Virus record (IMG/VR): IMGVR_UViG_3300042908_001014
Coordinates: 1 to 64,000 of that record
Origin: a virus
Direction: 5' to 3' (one strand)
Length of the DNA: 64,000 nucleotides
Below the pieces are notes generated by a model that saw only the letters and a program-made list of their open reading frames with translations, did not search any database and was not told the origin of the DNA. The translations under genes were made by a program, and so were the position numbers. Below, in pieces: positions 33,658-43,611 of this stretch; positions within the stretch are counted from its first letter, which is position 1, and every line of letters starts with the position of its first letter.

Positions 33658-36600
33658 ATGAATTCATCATATAGAGTAAGAACACAAGTAGGTGTTGATA
33701 AATCAGTTCAGGTAGACCTACAACAAGATTTTGAAGTGTTAGAAATTTTGTCTCTAAAAATATACCAAAGAGACGTATATACTAGAGTTTGCTCAGACTA
33801 TGGTGTTATTTGTGGTAGGGTCTTTGCAAATAATGGTTTTGGTGTTCCAAATGTTAAAATTTCACTTTTTATTCCACTAAGTGATGAGGATGCTCAAAAT
33901 CCTGAAATAACTAATATCTATCCATATGAGAATATTTCAGATTTAGATGTTAATGGTTATAGATATAATTTGTTGCCAAAAGAACAATCACATTCAGGAC
34001 ACGTACCAACTGGAAGTTTTCCAACAAGAGAAGAAATTTTAAAAGAAAAAAGTTACTATGAGGTATACGATAAGTACTATAAATTTACTGTAAAAACTAA
34101 TGATTCAGGTGACTACATGATTTTTGGTGTCCCTGTAGGGTCGTTTACTATATTTTTAGATTTAGATTTAAGTGATATTGGACAATTCTCATTAAACCCA
34201 CAAGATTTGATAAGAATTGGATTAGCAACTGAGGGACAAGTATCAGGTGTTAAATTTAATGATTCCACAAACTTAAATAGTTTACCGCAAATTATAAGTT
34301 TAACAAAACAAGTTGAAGTTTTACCTTTATGGGGTAACGAAGAAATTTGCCAACCATCTATTACAAGAACAGATTTTGATTTAACTGCTGAAGCTAATAT
34401 TGACCTAACACCAACTGCGGTGTTTATGGGTTCAATAATGAGTACAATAGATGAGGCAAAAATTGATAATAATTGTAAAATAGATAAAAAAGTTGGAGAT
34501 TTTTGTAGTTTAGTTACAGGTCCTGGACAAATTTTGGCTATAAGACAAACAATTAATTATGATACTGATGTAAATTCAGTAACATTTGGATACCCTCAAT
34601 TAGAAAAATATAATTTACAAAATGATGGGTATCTAATAGATGAAAATGGTGCTTGGTTAATTGAAGTACCAATGAACTTAGATTACATCTATACAAATGA
34701 GTTTGGAGAGCAAGTAATATCTACAGACCCAACAATTGGTGTACCAACTAAAGGAAAATACCGTTTTAAAATAAAATGGAATCAATCTCCTTCATTATCT
34801 GAACAAACAAGAAGGGCTTATTTTTTAGTACCTAATGTTAAAGAATGGGGATGGGGAGAGCCTGGAAATACGTATAATGATGATGAGAACCCGGCATTTT
34901 ATCCTGAGTATTCTACCAACGACAATTATTTAAGATACCAACAGTCATATGCATTCAGTTTAGATTGGTACGATTACGGAGACCCTACGACATCTGAGGG
35001 GTTAGAAATGATACAAGATGCAATTAATTGTGAAGATAGATTTTATTTGTTTGAATTTAAAAAAGTTTATACTGTTTCACAATTAATGGATAAATACAAA
35101 AATGGTAATAAACTAAGATTTATAGGTATAAAAAATATTCTTAATGATGACTGTAGTGCTGAAAATAACAAATATCCTGTAAATGATGCGTACAGAGGTA
35201 GTAATATAATGTTTTTATTATTTAGGTATATTTTATCTGTAATGAAACTTTTATTATTCCCACTAGTTGTTGTAATGCATGCAATTTCATTGGTTTTGTA
35301 TATTGTAAACTTTATATTACAAATAATTGTTTGGTTAATTTACGCGCCAATTTATTACTTTATTGCCGCGGTTGTTGCGGTAGTTAATTTCTTAGCTCCT
35401 GGAGCTCCGTTAAATAATCCATTAAAAAAGACTCCTGCTGAACTATCAAGAATTATTTGGGATAAATTAAGAATAAAAAAAATACCATTACCATTATTAT
35501 TACAATCTGAAAATGAATGTACTTTTTGTGAATGTAAAGAAGGTGAAAACTCACAAGAATATACAAACTCAGCGGCTGGAGCACTTCTTTCTGAATTAGG
35601 AAACAGTTGTCATTTCCCATTAAATGATGGAGGGGCAGTAACTCCAACACTTGACATACCTGGAGAACAACAACAAAATTTTCCACAAGTAATTGCCGGT
35701 TTACCAAATTCAGGTGGGAATTGTAGTGCCAGAATCCCAACTTCTGCATATAACTCACCGTGGGCTACAGGAGGTTTAACTTATGACGATGAAAGAGAAT
35801 TTTTATTTTCAAACAGTTTAACGTTTGCCGAGAGAATAAATTTATCTAATACAAAACAAAAATATTTTAGGGAATCTACGGCAATTAGAACATATGTTGA
35901 ACCTGATTTAAACGGAAATCAATTCCACACTGATAATGTATTGGTTACACTAATACAAGGGTGTGATGACATTTATCAGCCAGGGGCTTTAATTACATTC
36001 CAAGACCCAAGTTTATCTACTGACCCTAATTTTGAATTAGGAATTAATGAAACTGCTGACGGATTATATCAGATATCAGGAACCTCAACGTCTGCAACGT
36101 CGATAACTGTAAGTTATTGTACTTTAGATAATAACACTTTAACAGGTACTAAAGTTTATAATTTACCACTTAAAGATTCTGAAGAATACTTAACATTTGC
36201 TAGGTATAGATTTGATATGGAATATTTCCAAGTTGTAACCGCAATTACGTATTCTCAATTTATTTCTTTAGGTAATGGTTCCGCTAGTGATTTAAGTTCC
36301 CATGGAACTTTTTATCATAGAATATTTAAAACTCCAATGTCGGTAATGTTTGCTAAAGACACTGCGGGTAATCAATCGCAATTTGAAGCCGAATTTAAGG
36401 GGACAGTTTTTTGTAATGAAAGTTCATTTTCTGAATTAGCAAATTCAAAAATAGTGATAATGGTTAGAGGTGTTGACCCTTATTCTCCAAAATATAAAAT
36501 TAAATACGACATAAGTCGTATATTAAATAGAGGTTATGGGCAAGTTGTGGTTGGTGGAGGTGAAGATGTAATGTTTAAATTAAACATACCTGTACAACCA

Positions 36601-39042
36601 GGAGGAACCTCTACAGGTAATAAAAAAAGGTCAGTACGACACAATCAAATTGTTAATAATAATTCGGCTGACCAATTCGGAGGAAGAATGTTTTTTCCGT
36701 CATGGTTTTTCCAACCTGGAACTGAGTTCCAACCATTTCAGACTGAATTAACTAAATACTATGGTAGTATGGATGCAAGTTTAATTAATGCATTTAATGT
36801 TATACCATGGGAAACATCATCAACAAATTTGAATTCGTTACAAGTAGGGCAAAATTCCGAAGGTTATCTTCTTGTGAAAATGAAAGGTCAAACATTACAA
36901 TGTGAAGAAGATATGCAGGCAAGTACTGGGTATGGATGTAATGCTTTTACCGCTCACTATGAATGGGAAGGTGATGATAAATGGGGATTTCCTCCACAAC
37001 CTAACGATAATGCACTTGTTAATGGTGTTGGTGAGAATGGTGGAAGTACTTGGGGAGGTTCGGCATATATGTTACACTATGCGGATAATGGTTTATTAGG
37101 TGACTCAGTTGACGGGTGTTCTTTTATGTATATGCATTTTGGTGGTGATAATAATGAATGGAAGAAAAGTAGGTCAGTATATTATTCACCATCTTATTTA
37201 AATGGTACACCTCCTGGAACCTATGGTAATTTTGGTAAAACTTTAATAGATAATCCTACAAATATTGTTTTTCGTTCAGACAGACTACCAACGTCTACTA
37301 CCACCACTACCGCTCAACGTAACCATTTTTTATTTTTCCAAAATAGAAATTTCTCAGCATTTAGGATTTCTGATACAGGTGAAGTGTACGCTTCCTCAAG
37401 TAGTGTTGATGGTATTGAATTAGAAAACGCTTTATTTTCTGACGGTTCTACTTTAGGGGCGTTGAATGACCAAGTAGTTGCAAGTTTTAGTGAATGTGCA
37501 AGTGCGGTACCTTTGAAATGTTATAACATTGATAATGATGGTGTTGTTATAATTGATGATTTTCCTGACTGTACCACAGGACCATTAGGAATACCTTATT
37601 TTCAAAATGGTAAAGGATGTTATTCATTAGTTACTATACCTATTATTGGTATTCCTTGGGATTTTTTCAGGATTAATGAATGGTATAAAAGAACTTTAAC
37701 AAGTTTATTTTTATGTATGGAAGGTATTCAGTATCATTTCTTTAATAATTGGGTTAGTGGTAACCTATTTATGCCAACATTTTATAGTATTACTGAATTA
37801 AATAACGACGGGTTTCCTGTCAGAAGATATTGTGAAGATATTATTGTCTTTCATGAAGACTCAAAAAATTATTATTATAGAAGTAGTCCGTATAGATACG
37901 GATATGGTTTTATAGGCGGTAGGACTCGACAAAGAAATGAAATTGCGGGATTAAATAATTATGTAAGGGGGAACTATAGGAATTTAAAAACTCCAACAAC
38001 AATAATAAATTTAGGACCAATAACTAGTTACACTCAAGAATTAGTTCAAGGTGTTGGATATTCAGGGTATATTGCAAATACATTAACACCATCAAGTTTT
38101 AGAGATATTACAGATATTGTTAATTTTTTTGTAGCATCTAGACAAATTGAAACTGCTTATGAACAGGCCGTAAACACATTTGTTGCGATAAGTTTGGCTA
38201 TAGTAAATCCTGGAATACTTTTAGTAGTTGGTGGAGGAGACCCCACTAAAAACTTTTTTGGAGATAGAAACTCAAGAGAACCAGATAAAGTAAATGCGGA
38301 TTTAGCACAAATGATTTCAATTAATTCGGAATATGGTGTTAAACCTTTTAATCCTGCAGGATACCCTTCAGCAAACTCGATAAGAATTATACCAATATAT
38401 AATCTTTTTGATATTAATGTATTGTTAACTGCATTGGCGTCAGGCGGTGTTGCAGCACTCTTAACACCGGCAAAATTCACAATAGGTATTTTCTTTAATA
38501 GTGATAATAGTAAAAGAGATGCAATTACACCTAAAAGAATTGTGTGGAATCAAAACGCTCAATTACCATTTCAACCAAACGATGTTACATTATATACTCA
38601 ACCAAGTCAATCTGTACCATTTTATCAATGGCAAAATGATTATATGACAAGGGCTGAATTTTTAGAATTACCGTTAGGGATTAATATTCCATATCCTTTG
38701 TTAGGACGAGAAGTTATTTTTGGCTCGCATAAGAATGATTGGTACACAGAACCAATAAATAGTAATACCACTACATTCTTCCAAAGAAATATACAGTACT
38801 TAGACAGGACCGAAAATACCTCAAGATATTTTATGGCGGAATCTAATCAGGCAAAATACATGAAAGGGTTTATTTATAATGTAGATAGTGATGGTAATTT
38901 AAGAGAAGATTTAGGTAATATAACTGAAGACAAATATACAGTTGGTTCACCTTATCATTTTTATTTTGGATTAAAAAGAGGTAGAACTGCCGTAGATTTA
39001 TTCTACATAAAATATGTTGATAGTGAAATTGTAATTGAATAA
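33658..39042 (+). CDS. Very large baseplate protein with a hydrophobic membrane-like segment
   Basis: A 1794-aa structural protein in the position of the peripheral wedge proteins (T4 gp7 is 1032 aa). Residues about 50-165 include VICGRVFANNGFGVPNVKIS and FTVKTNDSGDYMIFGVPVGS, the pattern of a carboxypeptidase-regulatory/CNA-B-like beta sandwich, often used in surface proteins. Residues about 518-581 are almost wholly hydrophobic (MFLLFRYILSVMKLLLFPLV onward) with room for two or three membrane spans, then a Cys-cluster (CTFCECKEGE). The rest is Gly/Asn/Tyr-rich beta structure without recognised motifs. A second hydrophobic stretch occurs near residue 1510 (FVAISLAIVNPGILLVVGGG). The next gene overlaps its end by 8 nt. 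Confidence 0.6.
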   Translation: MNSSYRVRTQVGVDKSVQVDLQQDFEVLEILSLKIYQRDVYTRVCSDYGVICGRVFANNGFGVPNVKISLFIPLSDEDAQNPEITNIYPYENISDLDVNGYRYNLLPKEQSHSGHVPTGSFPTREEILKEKSYYEVYDKYYKFTVKTNDSGDYMIFGVPVGSFTIFLDLDLSDIGQFSLNPQDLIRIGLATEGQVSGVKFNDSTNLNSLPQIISLTKQVEVLPLWGNEEICQPSITRTDFDLTAEANIDLTPTAVFMGSIMSTIDEAKIDNNCKIDKKVGDFCSLVTGPGQILAIRQTINYDTDVNSVTFGYPQLEKYNLQNDGYLIDENGAWLIEVPMNLDYIYTNEFGEQVISTDPTIGVPTKGKYRFKIKWNQSPSLSEQTRRAYFLVPNVKEWGWGEPGNTYNDDENPAFYPEYSTNDNYLRYQQSYAFSLDWYDYGDPTTSEGLEMIQDAINCEDRFYLFEFKKVYTVSQLMDKYKNGNKLRFIGIKNILNDDCSAENNKYPVNDAYRGSNIMFLLFRYILSVMKLLLFPLVVVMHAISLVLYIVNFILQIIVWLIYAPIYYFIAAVVAVVNFLAPGAPLNNPLKKTPAELSRIIWDKLRIKKIPLPLLLQSENECTFCECKEGENSQEYTNSAAGALLSELGNSCHFPLNDGGAVTPTLDIPGEQQQNFPQVIAGLPNSGGNCSARIPTSAYNSPWATGGLTYDDEREFLFSNSLTFAERINLSNTKQKYFRESTAIRTYVEPDLNGNQFHTDNVLVTLIQGCDDIYQPGALITFQDPSLSTDPNFELGINETADGLYQISGTSTSATSITVSYCTLDNNTLTGTKVYNLPLKDSEEYLTFARYRFDMEYFQVVTAITYSQFISLGNGSASDLSSHGTFYHRIFKTPMSVMFAKDTAGNQSQFEAEFKGTVFCNESSFSELANSKIVIMVRGVDPYSPKYKIKYDISRILNRGYGQVVVGGGEDVMFKLNIPVQPGGTSTGNKKRSVRHNQIVNNNSADQFGGRMFFPSWFFQPGTEFQPFQTELTKYYGSMDASLINAFNVIPWETSSTNLNSLQVGQNSEGYLLVKMKGQTLQCEEDMQASTGYGCNAFTAHYEWEGDDKWGFPPQPNDNALVNGVGENGGSTWGGSAYMLHYADNGLLGDSVDGCSFMYMHFGGDNNEWKKSRSVYYSPSYLNGTPPGTYGNFGKTLIDNPTNIVFRSDRLPTSTTTTTAQRNHFLFFQNRNFSAFRISDTGEVYASSSSVDGIELENALFSDGSTLGALNDQVVASFSECASAVPLKCYNIDNDGVVIIDDFPDCTTGPLGIPYFQNGKGCYSLVTIPIIGIPWDFFRINEWYKRTLTSLFLCMEGIQYHFFNNWVSGNLFMPTFYSITELNNDGFPVRRYCEDIIVFHEDSKNYYYRSSPYRYGYGFIGGRTRQRNEIAGLNNYVRGNYRNLKTPTTIINLGPITSYTQELVQGVGYSGYIANTLTPSSFRDITDIVNFFVASRQIETAYEQAVNTFVAISLAIVNPGILLVVGGGDPTKNFFGDRNSREPDKVNADLAQMISINSEYGVKPFNPAGYPSANSIRIIPIYNLFDINVLLTALASGGVAALLTPAKFTIGIFFNSDNSKRDAITPKRIVWNQNAQLPFQPNDVTLYTQPSQSVPFYQWQNDYMTRAEFLELPLGINIPYPLLGREVIFGSHKNDWYTEPINSNTTTFFQRNIQYLDRTENTSRYFMAESNQAKYMKGFIYNVDSDGNLREDLGNITEDKYTVGSPYHFYFGLKRGRTAVDLFYIKYVDSEIVIE

Positions 39043-40822
39043 CGATAATAAAATATCTATTGTCCTACCTACTGAAAGGTTTCAGGGGGCTCCTGAATTG
39101 GATAGTTATGTTGACATAAGTCTACAATCTAAACAAAAAGAAGTCATTGAGTATGATAGGAACTATAATCTTTTCTTAAACGATGTCTTTGATAAGGAGA
39201 GACAGGAGTCGACTAATTTTAATCTATCCTCAAAGTTTTCCGTAATTTTTCAAAATACGTATACTGGTAAAACTAATTATACTCAATTTAGAAATAATCT
39301 TTTTTATATTAATGAAAATTACTATCAGCAATTAAGTTTCCAACCTAATTATGATGGTTATTGGGGAGGGTATCCTGAGTTTAAAGAATTTGATTTAACA
39401 AGGAATGACTATAATGTAAGTGGTTACACCACATTTGGTACTCCTCACATTTTATTTCCTCAAAATAAATCTGATATTTTAAATTGGTCTTTTTACATTT
39501 CTTATCCGTGTAGGAATAACTATACTAAAACTCTTTCAAACTATAATGGTTATTATCTTAATTGGACTGTTGGCGATGGAATTCCATTTAAAACTTACTA
39601 TTCTCAAATTAATGGTGAAAATTTAATAACGTTTGAGTGTTTTGTTAAACACGGATTGTCAGTTGGGGAAAGTGTTCAATTATCGGTATCGTATACAAAC
39701 CCATCAAATAACACTGTCACAAATATATTTGAAGTTTATTATTTAGGAAATGAAACCGTTGGTTCTGAAGAATATTACTTCTCAATCCAAAATATAGGAT
39801 TTTTAAATAACTTTTTAAATACCGATACCATAGGTACATTTAAAAGGGTTATTGACCCTGATAATTTAACTGAGACAACATCAAAATATTATATTAGAGA
39901 ACATATTATTTTAAATGATTATGAAAATTTAGTAATAACTCCCTCGGGGTTTGAAAGACAAATATTTTCAGATAATGGTAAATTTTTCCCAGCCGCTTTA
40001 ACTACAAATAATTTAAATAAAGTTGCGTTTAAAGAAGGTACTACAGTTTATAATTTAACTAATAAATTTAAAATTGATATTAATACAATTAAAGATAATC
40101 AAAACAGACCGTTAACTGAGTTATATTATACAATAATAAATAAAGGTTCGTTTGGGTGGTTTAATGAACCAGTTAACCAAGGTAATACTTCTCTTAAACA
40201 AGGATGGGAATTTAATATTGACTATGAAAATTTATCACCTTATTGGAGAAGAAACCCAAATAATAGTAATTCCGACACCTCAATAACTGTTTCAAGTTAT
40301 CAAAAAATTGATAATGGTAATACTTTTACATTTTATTATAATGATGATTTAAATGTTGGTGATTTTTTAGATGGTGCATTTTGTGAGTGGAATGATTTTG
40401 AACAAAAAGAAAGAGAAATTTCTGAAATTTATCACAAATTTGTTTTAAATAGAAGTATATTAATAGATGATAATGCGACAATCGCGTCACAAATTAATCC
40501 AAAAGGTTATTATTATAAACCACATTATAAATTCACTCTTAGAGTTTTTTCTGACTATATTGAGACTGCTCCAATAACTGAAAATGTTGTTGATATTCCT
40601 GATTACGCGTTTTATTCGCAATCAGAACAAGAGTATCGTTGGAGAGATTTGTATCCTTATGGGTATATTGACGCTAATAATGTTGGAGTTGATAATCCGT
40701 TTACAAATAATAGTCATTATATACATAATAATTTTCTATTTAAAATTTTACCTGAGGGGTCAAACATTGCAAACAATAACATAAACTTTATTAACCAACC
40801 AATATCGGATGATTGTGAATAA
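39035..40822 (+). CDS. Structural protein of the baseplate block, unknown (595 aa, TTG start)
   Basis: The first possible start is TTG at 39035, inside the last codons of the previous gene; no ATG follows until well into the protein and the residues after TTG (MNNDNKISIVLPTERF) look natural. The protein is Asn/Tyr-rich and beta-like, typical of phage baseplate periphery. Segments such as REHIILNDYENLVITPSGFE and YYYKPHYKFTLRVFSDYIET look conserved, but I cannot name the family. The TTG and the 8-nt overlap imply translational coupling. T4 gp8 or gp10 analogues are possibilities from gene order only. Confidence 0.6.
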   Translation: MNNDNKISIVLPTERFQGAPELDSYVDISLQSKQKEVIEYDRNYNLFLNDVFDKERQESTNFNLSSKFSVIFQNTYTGKTNYTQFRNNLFYINENYYQQLSFQPNYDGYWGGYPEFKEFDLTRNDYNVSGYTTFGTPHILFPQNKSDILNWSFYISYPCRNNYTKTLSNYNGYYLNWTVGDGIPFKTYYSQINGENLITFECFVKHGLSVGESVQLSVSYTNPSNNTVTNIFEVYYLGNETVGSEEYYFSIQNIGFLNNFLNTDTIGTFKRVIDPDNLTETTSKYYIREHIILNDYENLVITPSGFERQIFSDNGKFFPAALTTNNLNKVAFKEGTTVYNLTNKFKIDINTIKDNQNRPLTELYYTIINKGSFGWFNEPVNQGNTSLKQGWEFNIDYENLSPYWRRNPNNSNSDTSITVSSYQKIDNGNTFTFYYNDDLNVGDFLDGAFCEWNDFEQKEREISEIYHKFVLNRSILIDDNATIASQINPKGYYYKPHYKFTLRVFSDYIETAPITENVVDIPDYAFYSQSEQEYRWRDLYPYGYIDANNVGVDNPFTNNSHYIHNNFLFKILPEGSNIANNNINFINQPISDDCE

Positions 40823-41600
40823 TTTTAAAATATTACAAAATACAAATAATGAATATAAATTAGTATTTCCTGTCGAAACAGACAATACTTATTTAGGTTT
40901 AGATATGGGGGTTGAAGTTATTCAAGATGAGGTAGTTAATGAAATAATTGGAACTCCTAAAAATTATGAAATTGCAAGGTTTGAATTTAAACCACCATCT
41001 ATTGTATATACCGCATCTAGTGTTAATTTTAAATTTAATTTTTATGGAGGACCATCAGATGGATGGGTTCTAAGTTACTCACCAATATTTGAATACCAAC
41101 AGATTTATTATAATACAAATTCATTTTCAAATTCTTTCTATAAATTAGATTTTTATGATTCTCGTGAAAAAAAGAAACAAAAAATAATTTTTACATTAAT
41201 AATACCCACACAACAAGGTGAAATAGTTTCAGAACAGATATTCCCAAGTTGGTACGCTAATGATGGGTTTGTTAATTTAAAGACACCATATTTAAAATTA
41301 GATTATTTAAAAGATAAAGAAGGTTATTTTATTTATTTTTTGTCAGACCCGACACTATTAAACATAAATGAATTTTATGTAAGTTTTAAATTTTTTGATG
41401 GGACTAAAGGACAATTTAAAAGTTTTTTAACAATTAATCCAACGACATTTACTAATAATAATTTTAATCCTGATGAGTATTCTTTTTTAAAAGTTGTTTT
41501 AGATTACTCGGATTATACGTATCAATATTTTGATAATAATAATAATGCAATAGGTACAGTAACTTCGCCAATAAATCTTTATGAATATGTTAACCCATAA
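40809..41600 (+). CDS. Structural protein of the baseplate block, unknown (263 aa)
   Basis: A 263-aa protein overlapping the previous gene by 14 nt and the next by one base (TAATG). It is rich in Tyr, Phe and Asn with alternating strands, such as YEIARFEFKPPSIVYTASSV and KKKQKIIFTLIIPTQQGEIV, giving the look of a two-domain beta protein. No motif was recognised. The tight overlaps place it in the same co-translated run as the neighbouring virion proteins, which is the main reason to call it structural. Confidence 0.6.
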   Translation: MIVNNFKILQNTNNEYKLVFPVETDNTYLGLDMGVEVIQDEVVNEIIGTPKNYEIARFEFKPPSIVYTASSVNFKFNFYGGPSDGWVLSYSPIFEYQQIYYNTNSFSNSFYKLDFYDSREKKKQKIIFTLIIPTQQGEIVSEQIFPSWYANDGFVNLKTPYLKLDYLKDKEGYFIYFLSDPTLLNINEFYVSFKFFDGTKGQFKSFLTINPTTFTNNNFNPDEYSFLKVVLDYSDYTYQYFDNNNNAIGTVTSPINLYEYVNP

Positions 41601-42700
41601 TGGAAACTCAATATTATAGATATAAAATTTCACCTGAAGTTATTACCGGAGATGTTAGAACAGTTATTGTTGATAACGTATCTTATGGTGTAATATCGGG
41701 CATGACTGAAATTTTAAGTGGTGGTACAAACGGAAACTCGTTGTTAACAGATTTAAGTTTACCGATTTCATTATTTCAAACAGGTATTGATTACGGATAT
41801 TATGATGGGTTTGATGGTGATTTATTACAAAAGGATGTCGTTACTAATTTTTTATTTACACAAACAGATGGGTCATATGCGGTGGAATTCTTTAACACAT
41901 CTGAAATGAGTCAGAAAAAATTATTATCAGAATCGACATATAAAGTAGATTGGGGTGATGGTTCACCATTACAAACTATTTCTGTTGTTGCTCCAACACC
42001 TGTTTCGCATACCTATCTTTCAGTACCTTATACATATACTATTAAATTAATACAAAAAAATCCGTGGGGTATAATTGAAGTTGAAAAAAAAGTAAATGTC
42101 CCGTATGAATTAATACCTAATGATAACCCTTACGGTGAGGTGACATTTACCCCCCAAGGAGGCTCATGGTCCAACATTCCCGTCAGTTATAATTTTATTT
42201 TTAATGGTGATGCTGAAAATACAATTTCACAACAAGTAAGTTCAAATTATATTTCAGTACCATTTTATGTTACTGCAAGTACAAAATCACAACTTTCAGA
42301 ATTATCTCTTTATGGACCTCAAAAATACGTAGTTAATCAACCAATATATTCAGGTGTTGGAATTAATTCAATTTACAAAGGAGTTATTTTTGGAATTGAC
42401 CCTAATGGTACATACACTGGGTATACAATTAATAATATTGATTACTATGATTTTAATGATGGTACAACAATATTGTATGTACAAAGTAGGGGATTAACAT
42501 CTGAAATGTTAATTCAATCGGCAATTACTAAAAATGAGTATCTTTTAGGAGTAATTAATCAGCCGGAAATCTACTCAAATGTATTTATTGAAAGAGGGAA
42601 AGATTCGGGTATTGAAAAAACACAAAGATTAGGTGAGGTACAGAATATGGGTGATTTGATTAAATACGGATATAAATTCTTCAAAATTAAAAAATATTAA
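41600..42700 (+). CDS. Structural protein with a PKD-like domain (366 aa)
   Basis: Starts in a TAATG overlap. Residues about 108-170 show a PKD-like beta sandwich: YKVDWGDGSPLQTISVV followed by SHTYLSVPYTYTIKLIQ, where WGDGS and the later HTY pair are the hallmark. PKD domains are usually spacer or carbohydrate-contact modules on surface proteins. The C-terminus (QPEIYSNVFIERGKDSGIEK, then LGEVQNMGDLIKYGYKFF) looks like a conserved docking end. The role is probably a baseplate or fibre-attachment component. The PKD call is by motif; the rest is inference from position. Confidence 0.6.
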   Translation: METQYYRYKISPEVITGDVRTVIVDNVSYGVISGMTEILSGGTNGNSLLTDLSLPISLFQTGIDYGYYDGFDGDLLQKDVVTNFLFTQTDGSYAVEFFNTSEMSQKKLLSESTYKVDWGDGSPLQTISVVAPTPVSHTYLSVPYTYTIKLIQKNPWGIIEVEKKVNVPYELIPNDNPYGEVTFTPQGGSWSNIPVSYNFIFNGDAENTISQQVSSNYISVPFYVTASTKSQLSELSLYGPQKYVVNQPIYSGVGINSIYKGVIFGIDPNGTYTGYTINNIDYYDFNDGTTILYVQSRGLTSEMLIQSAITKNEYLLGVINQPEIYSNVFIERGKDSGIEKTQRLGEVQNMGDLIKYGYKFFKIKKY

Positions 42701-42702
42701 TT

Positions 42703-43611
42703 ATGGCAATAGGTTCATACGGTACAATTAGACCATCAGATGTTTCACCCGCGGATGTTGAAATAATACTTCATTATACCCCATCAAGAGACTATACTGA
42801 AAATTTTGTATTAAAAAAACTTGATGCGTCTACTTTATTAACTCCGTATTTTAATAACAATAACACAGGTGGAAATCCTAATGTTGAAATTTTAGGCGGG
42901 TTATATAATTTAAAGTTACCATCAAATGAATTTAATAAATTAGGTATTTATACATTATATTTAAGACCTGTTCAAATTAGAACTGAAATAAGTGATTGTG
43001 GTGTTTTATCTTCATTACCAAATGTTAAAGGTATAGTAATTGACATTTCAAATGTACCAAGTCAATATCGTAACAAATTTGTCACACAAGGTTTAGTTGG
43101 ATTTAGGGTTGAGTACTTAAATACCGATGGGTCAAAAGTACCTAATTTCTTCAGGTACATAACTTCAAGTTTTTATTGTGAACCTGTTACACAAAATTTA
43201 ACAACAACACAACAAAAAGTTGTTAGATATCGATACGTTGATAACGCATCTAATTTGATTTTCTGTACGTTAACTCCATCATCGGCTCCGACAAATAAAC
43301 CAAATGCGACTCCATATATTGGGGTACCTGGTCAAGATATTATAATTACAAATACATTTTTTAATCCTATTACTTTAGATGTTGAAATAGTTGAACACGA
43401 TGCCTCAACACTGGCCTTAGCGTTATACGGTAATCAGACTAAATCAATGGATGACGGTATTTACACTATTTACGACTCAAGTAATAACATATATAAACAA
43501 TATAACTTATACGAAATTAGAGACCAATTTAACGAACTTCTTTATGAGGTTAGACAAGACAGAGATGGTAACATTGATTTCAGTAAAAGTTACGATAATA
43601 TAATCGCTTAA
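42703..43611 (+). CDS. Structural protein of the baseplate block, unknown (302 aa)
   Basis: A 302-aa protein starting two bases after the previous stop and ending in a TAATG overlap with the next gene. It opens MAIGSYGTIRPSDVSPADVE and contains strands such as GIYTLYLRPVQIRTEISDCG and LVGFRVEYLNTDGSKVPNFF. The end (QFNELLYEVRQDRDGNIDF) looks conserved. This regularity and the genetic coupling point to a virion part, possibly a baseplate-to-fibre connector. I do not recognise the family. Confidence 0.6.
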   Translation: MAIGSYGTIRPSDVSPADVEIILHYTPSRDYTENFVLKKLDASTLLTPYFNNNNTGGNPNVEILGGLYNLKLPSNEFNKLGIYTLYLRPVQIRTEISDCGVLSSLPNVKGIVIDISNVPSQYRNKFVTQGLVGFRVEYLNTDGSKVPNFFRYITSSFYCEPVTQNLTTTQQKVVRYRYVDNASNLIFCTLTPSSAPTNKPNATPYIGVPGQDIIITNTFFNPITLDVEIVEHDASTLALALYGNQTKSMDDGIYTIYDSSNNIYKQYNLYEIRDQFNELLYEVRQDRDGNIDFSKSYDNIIA

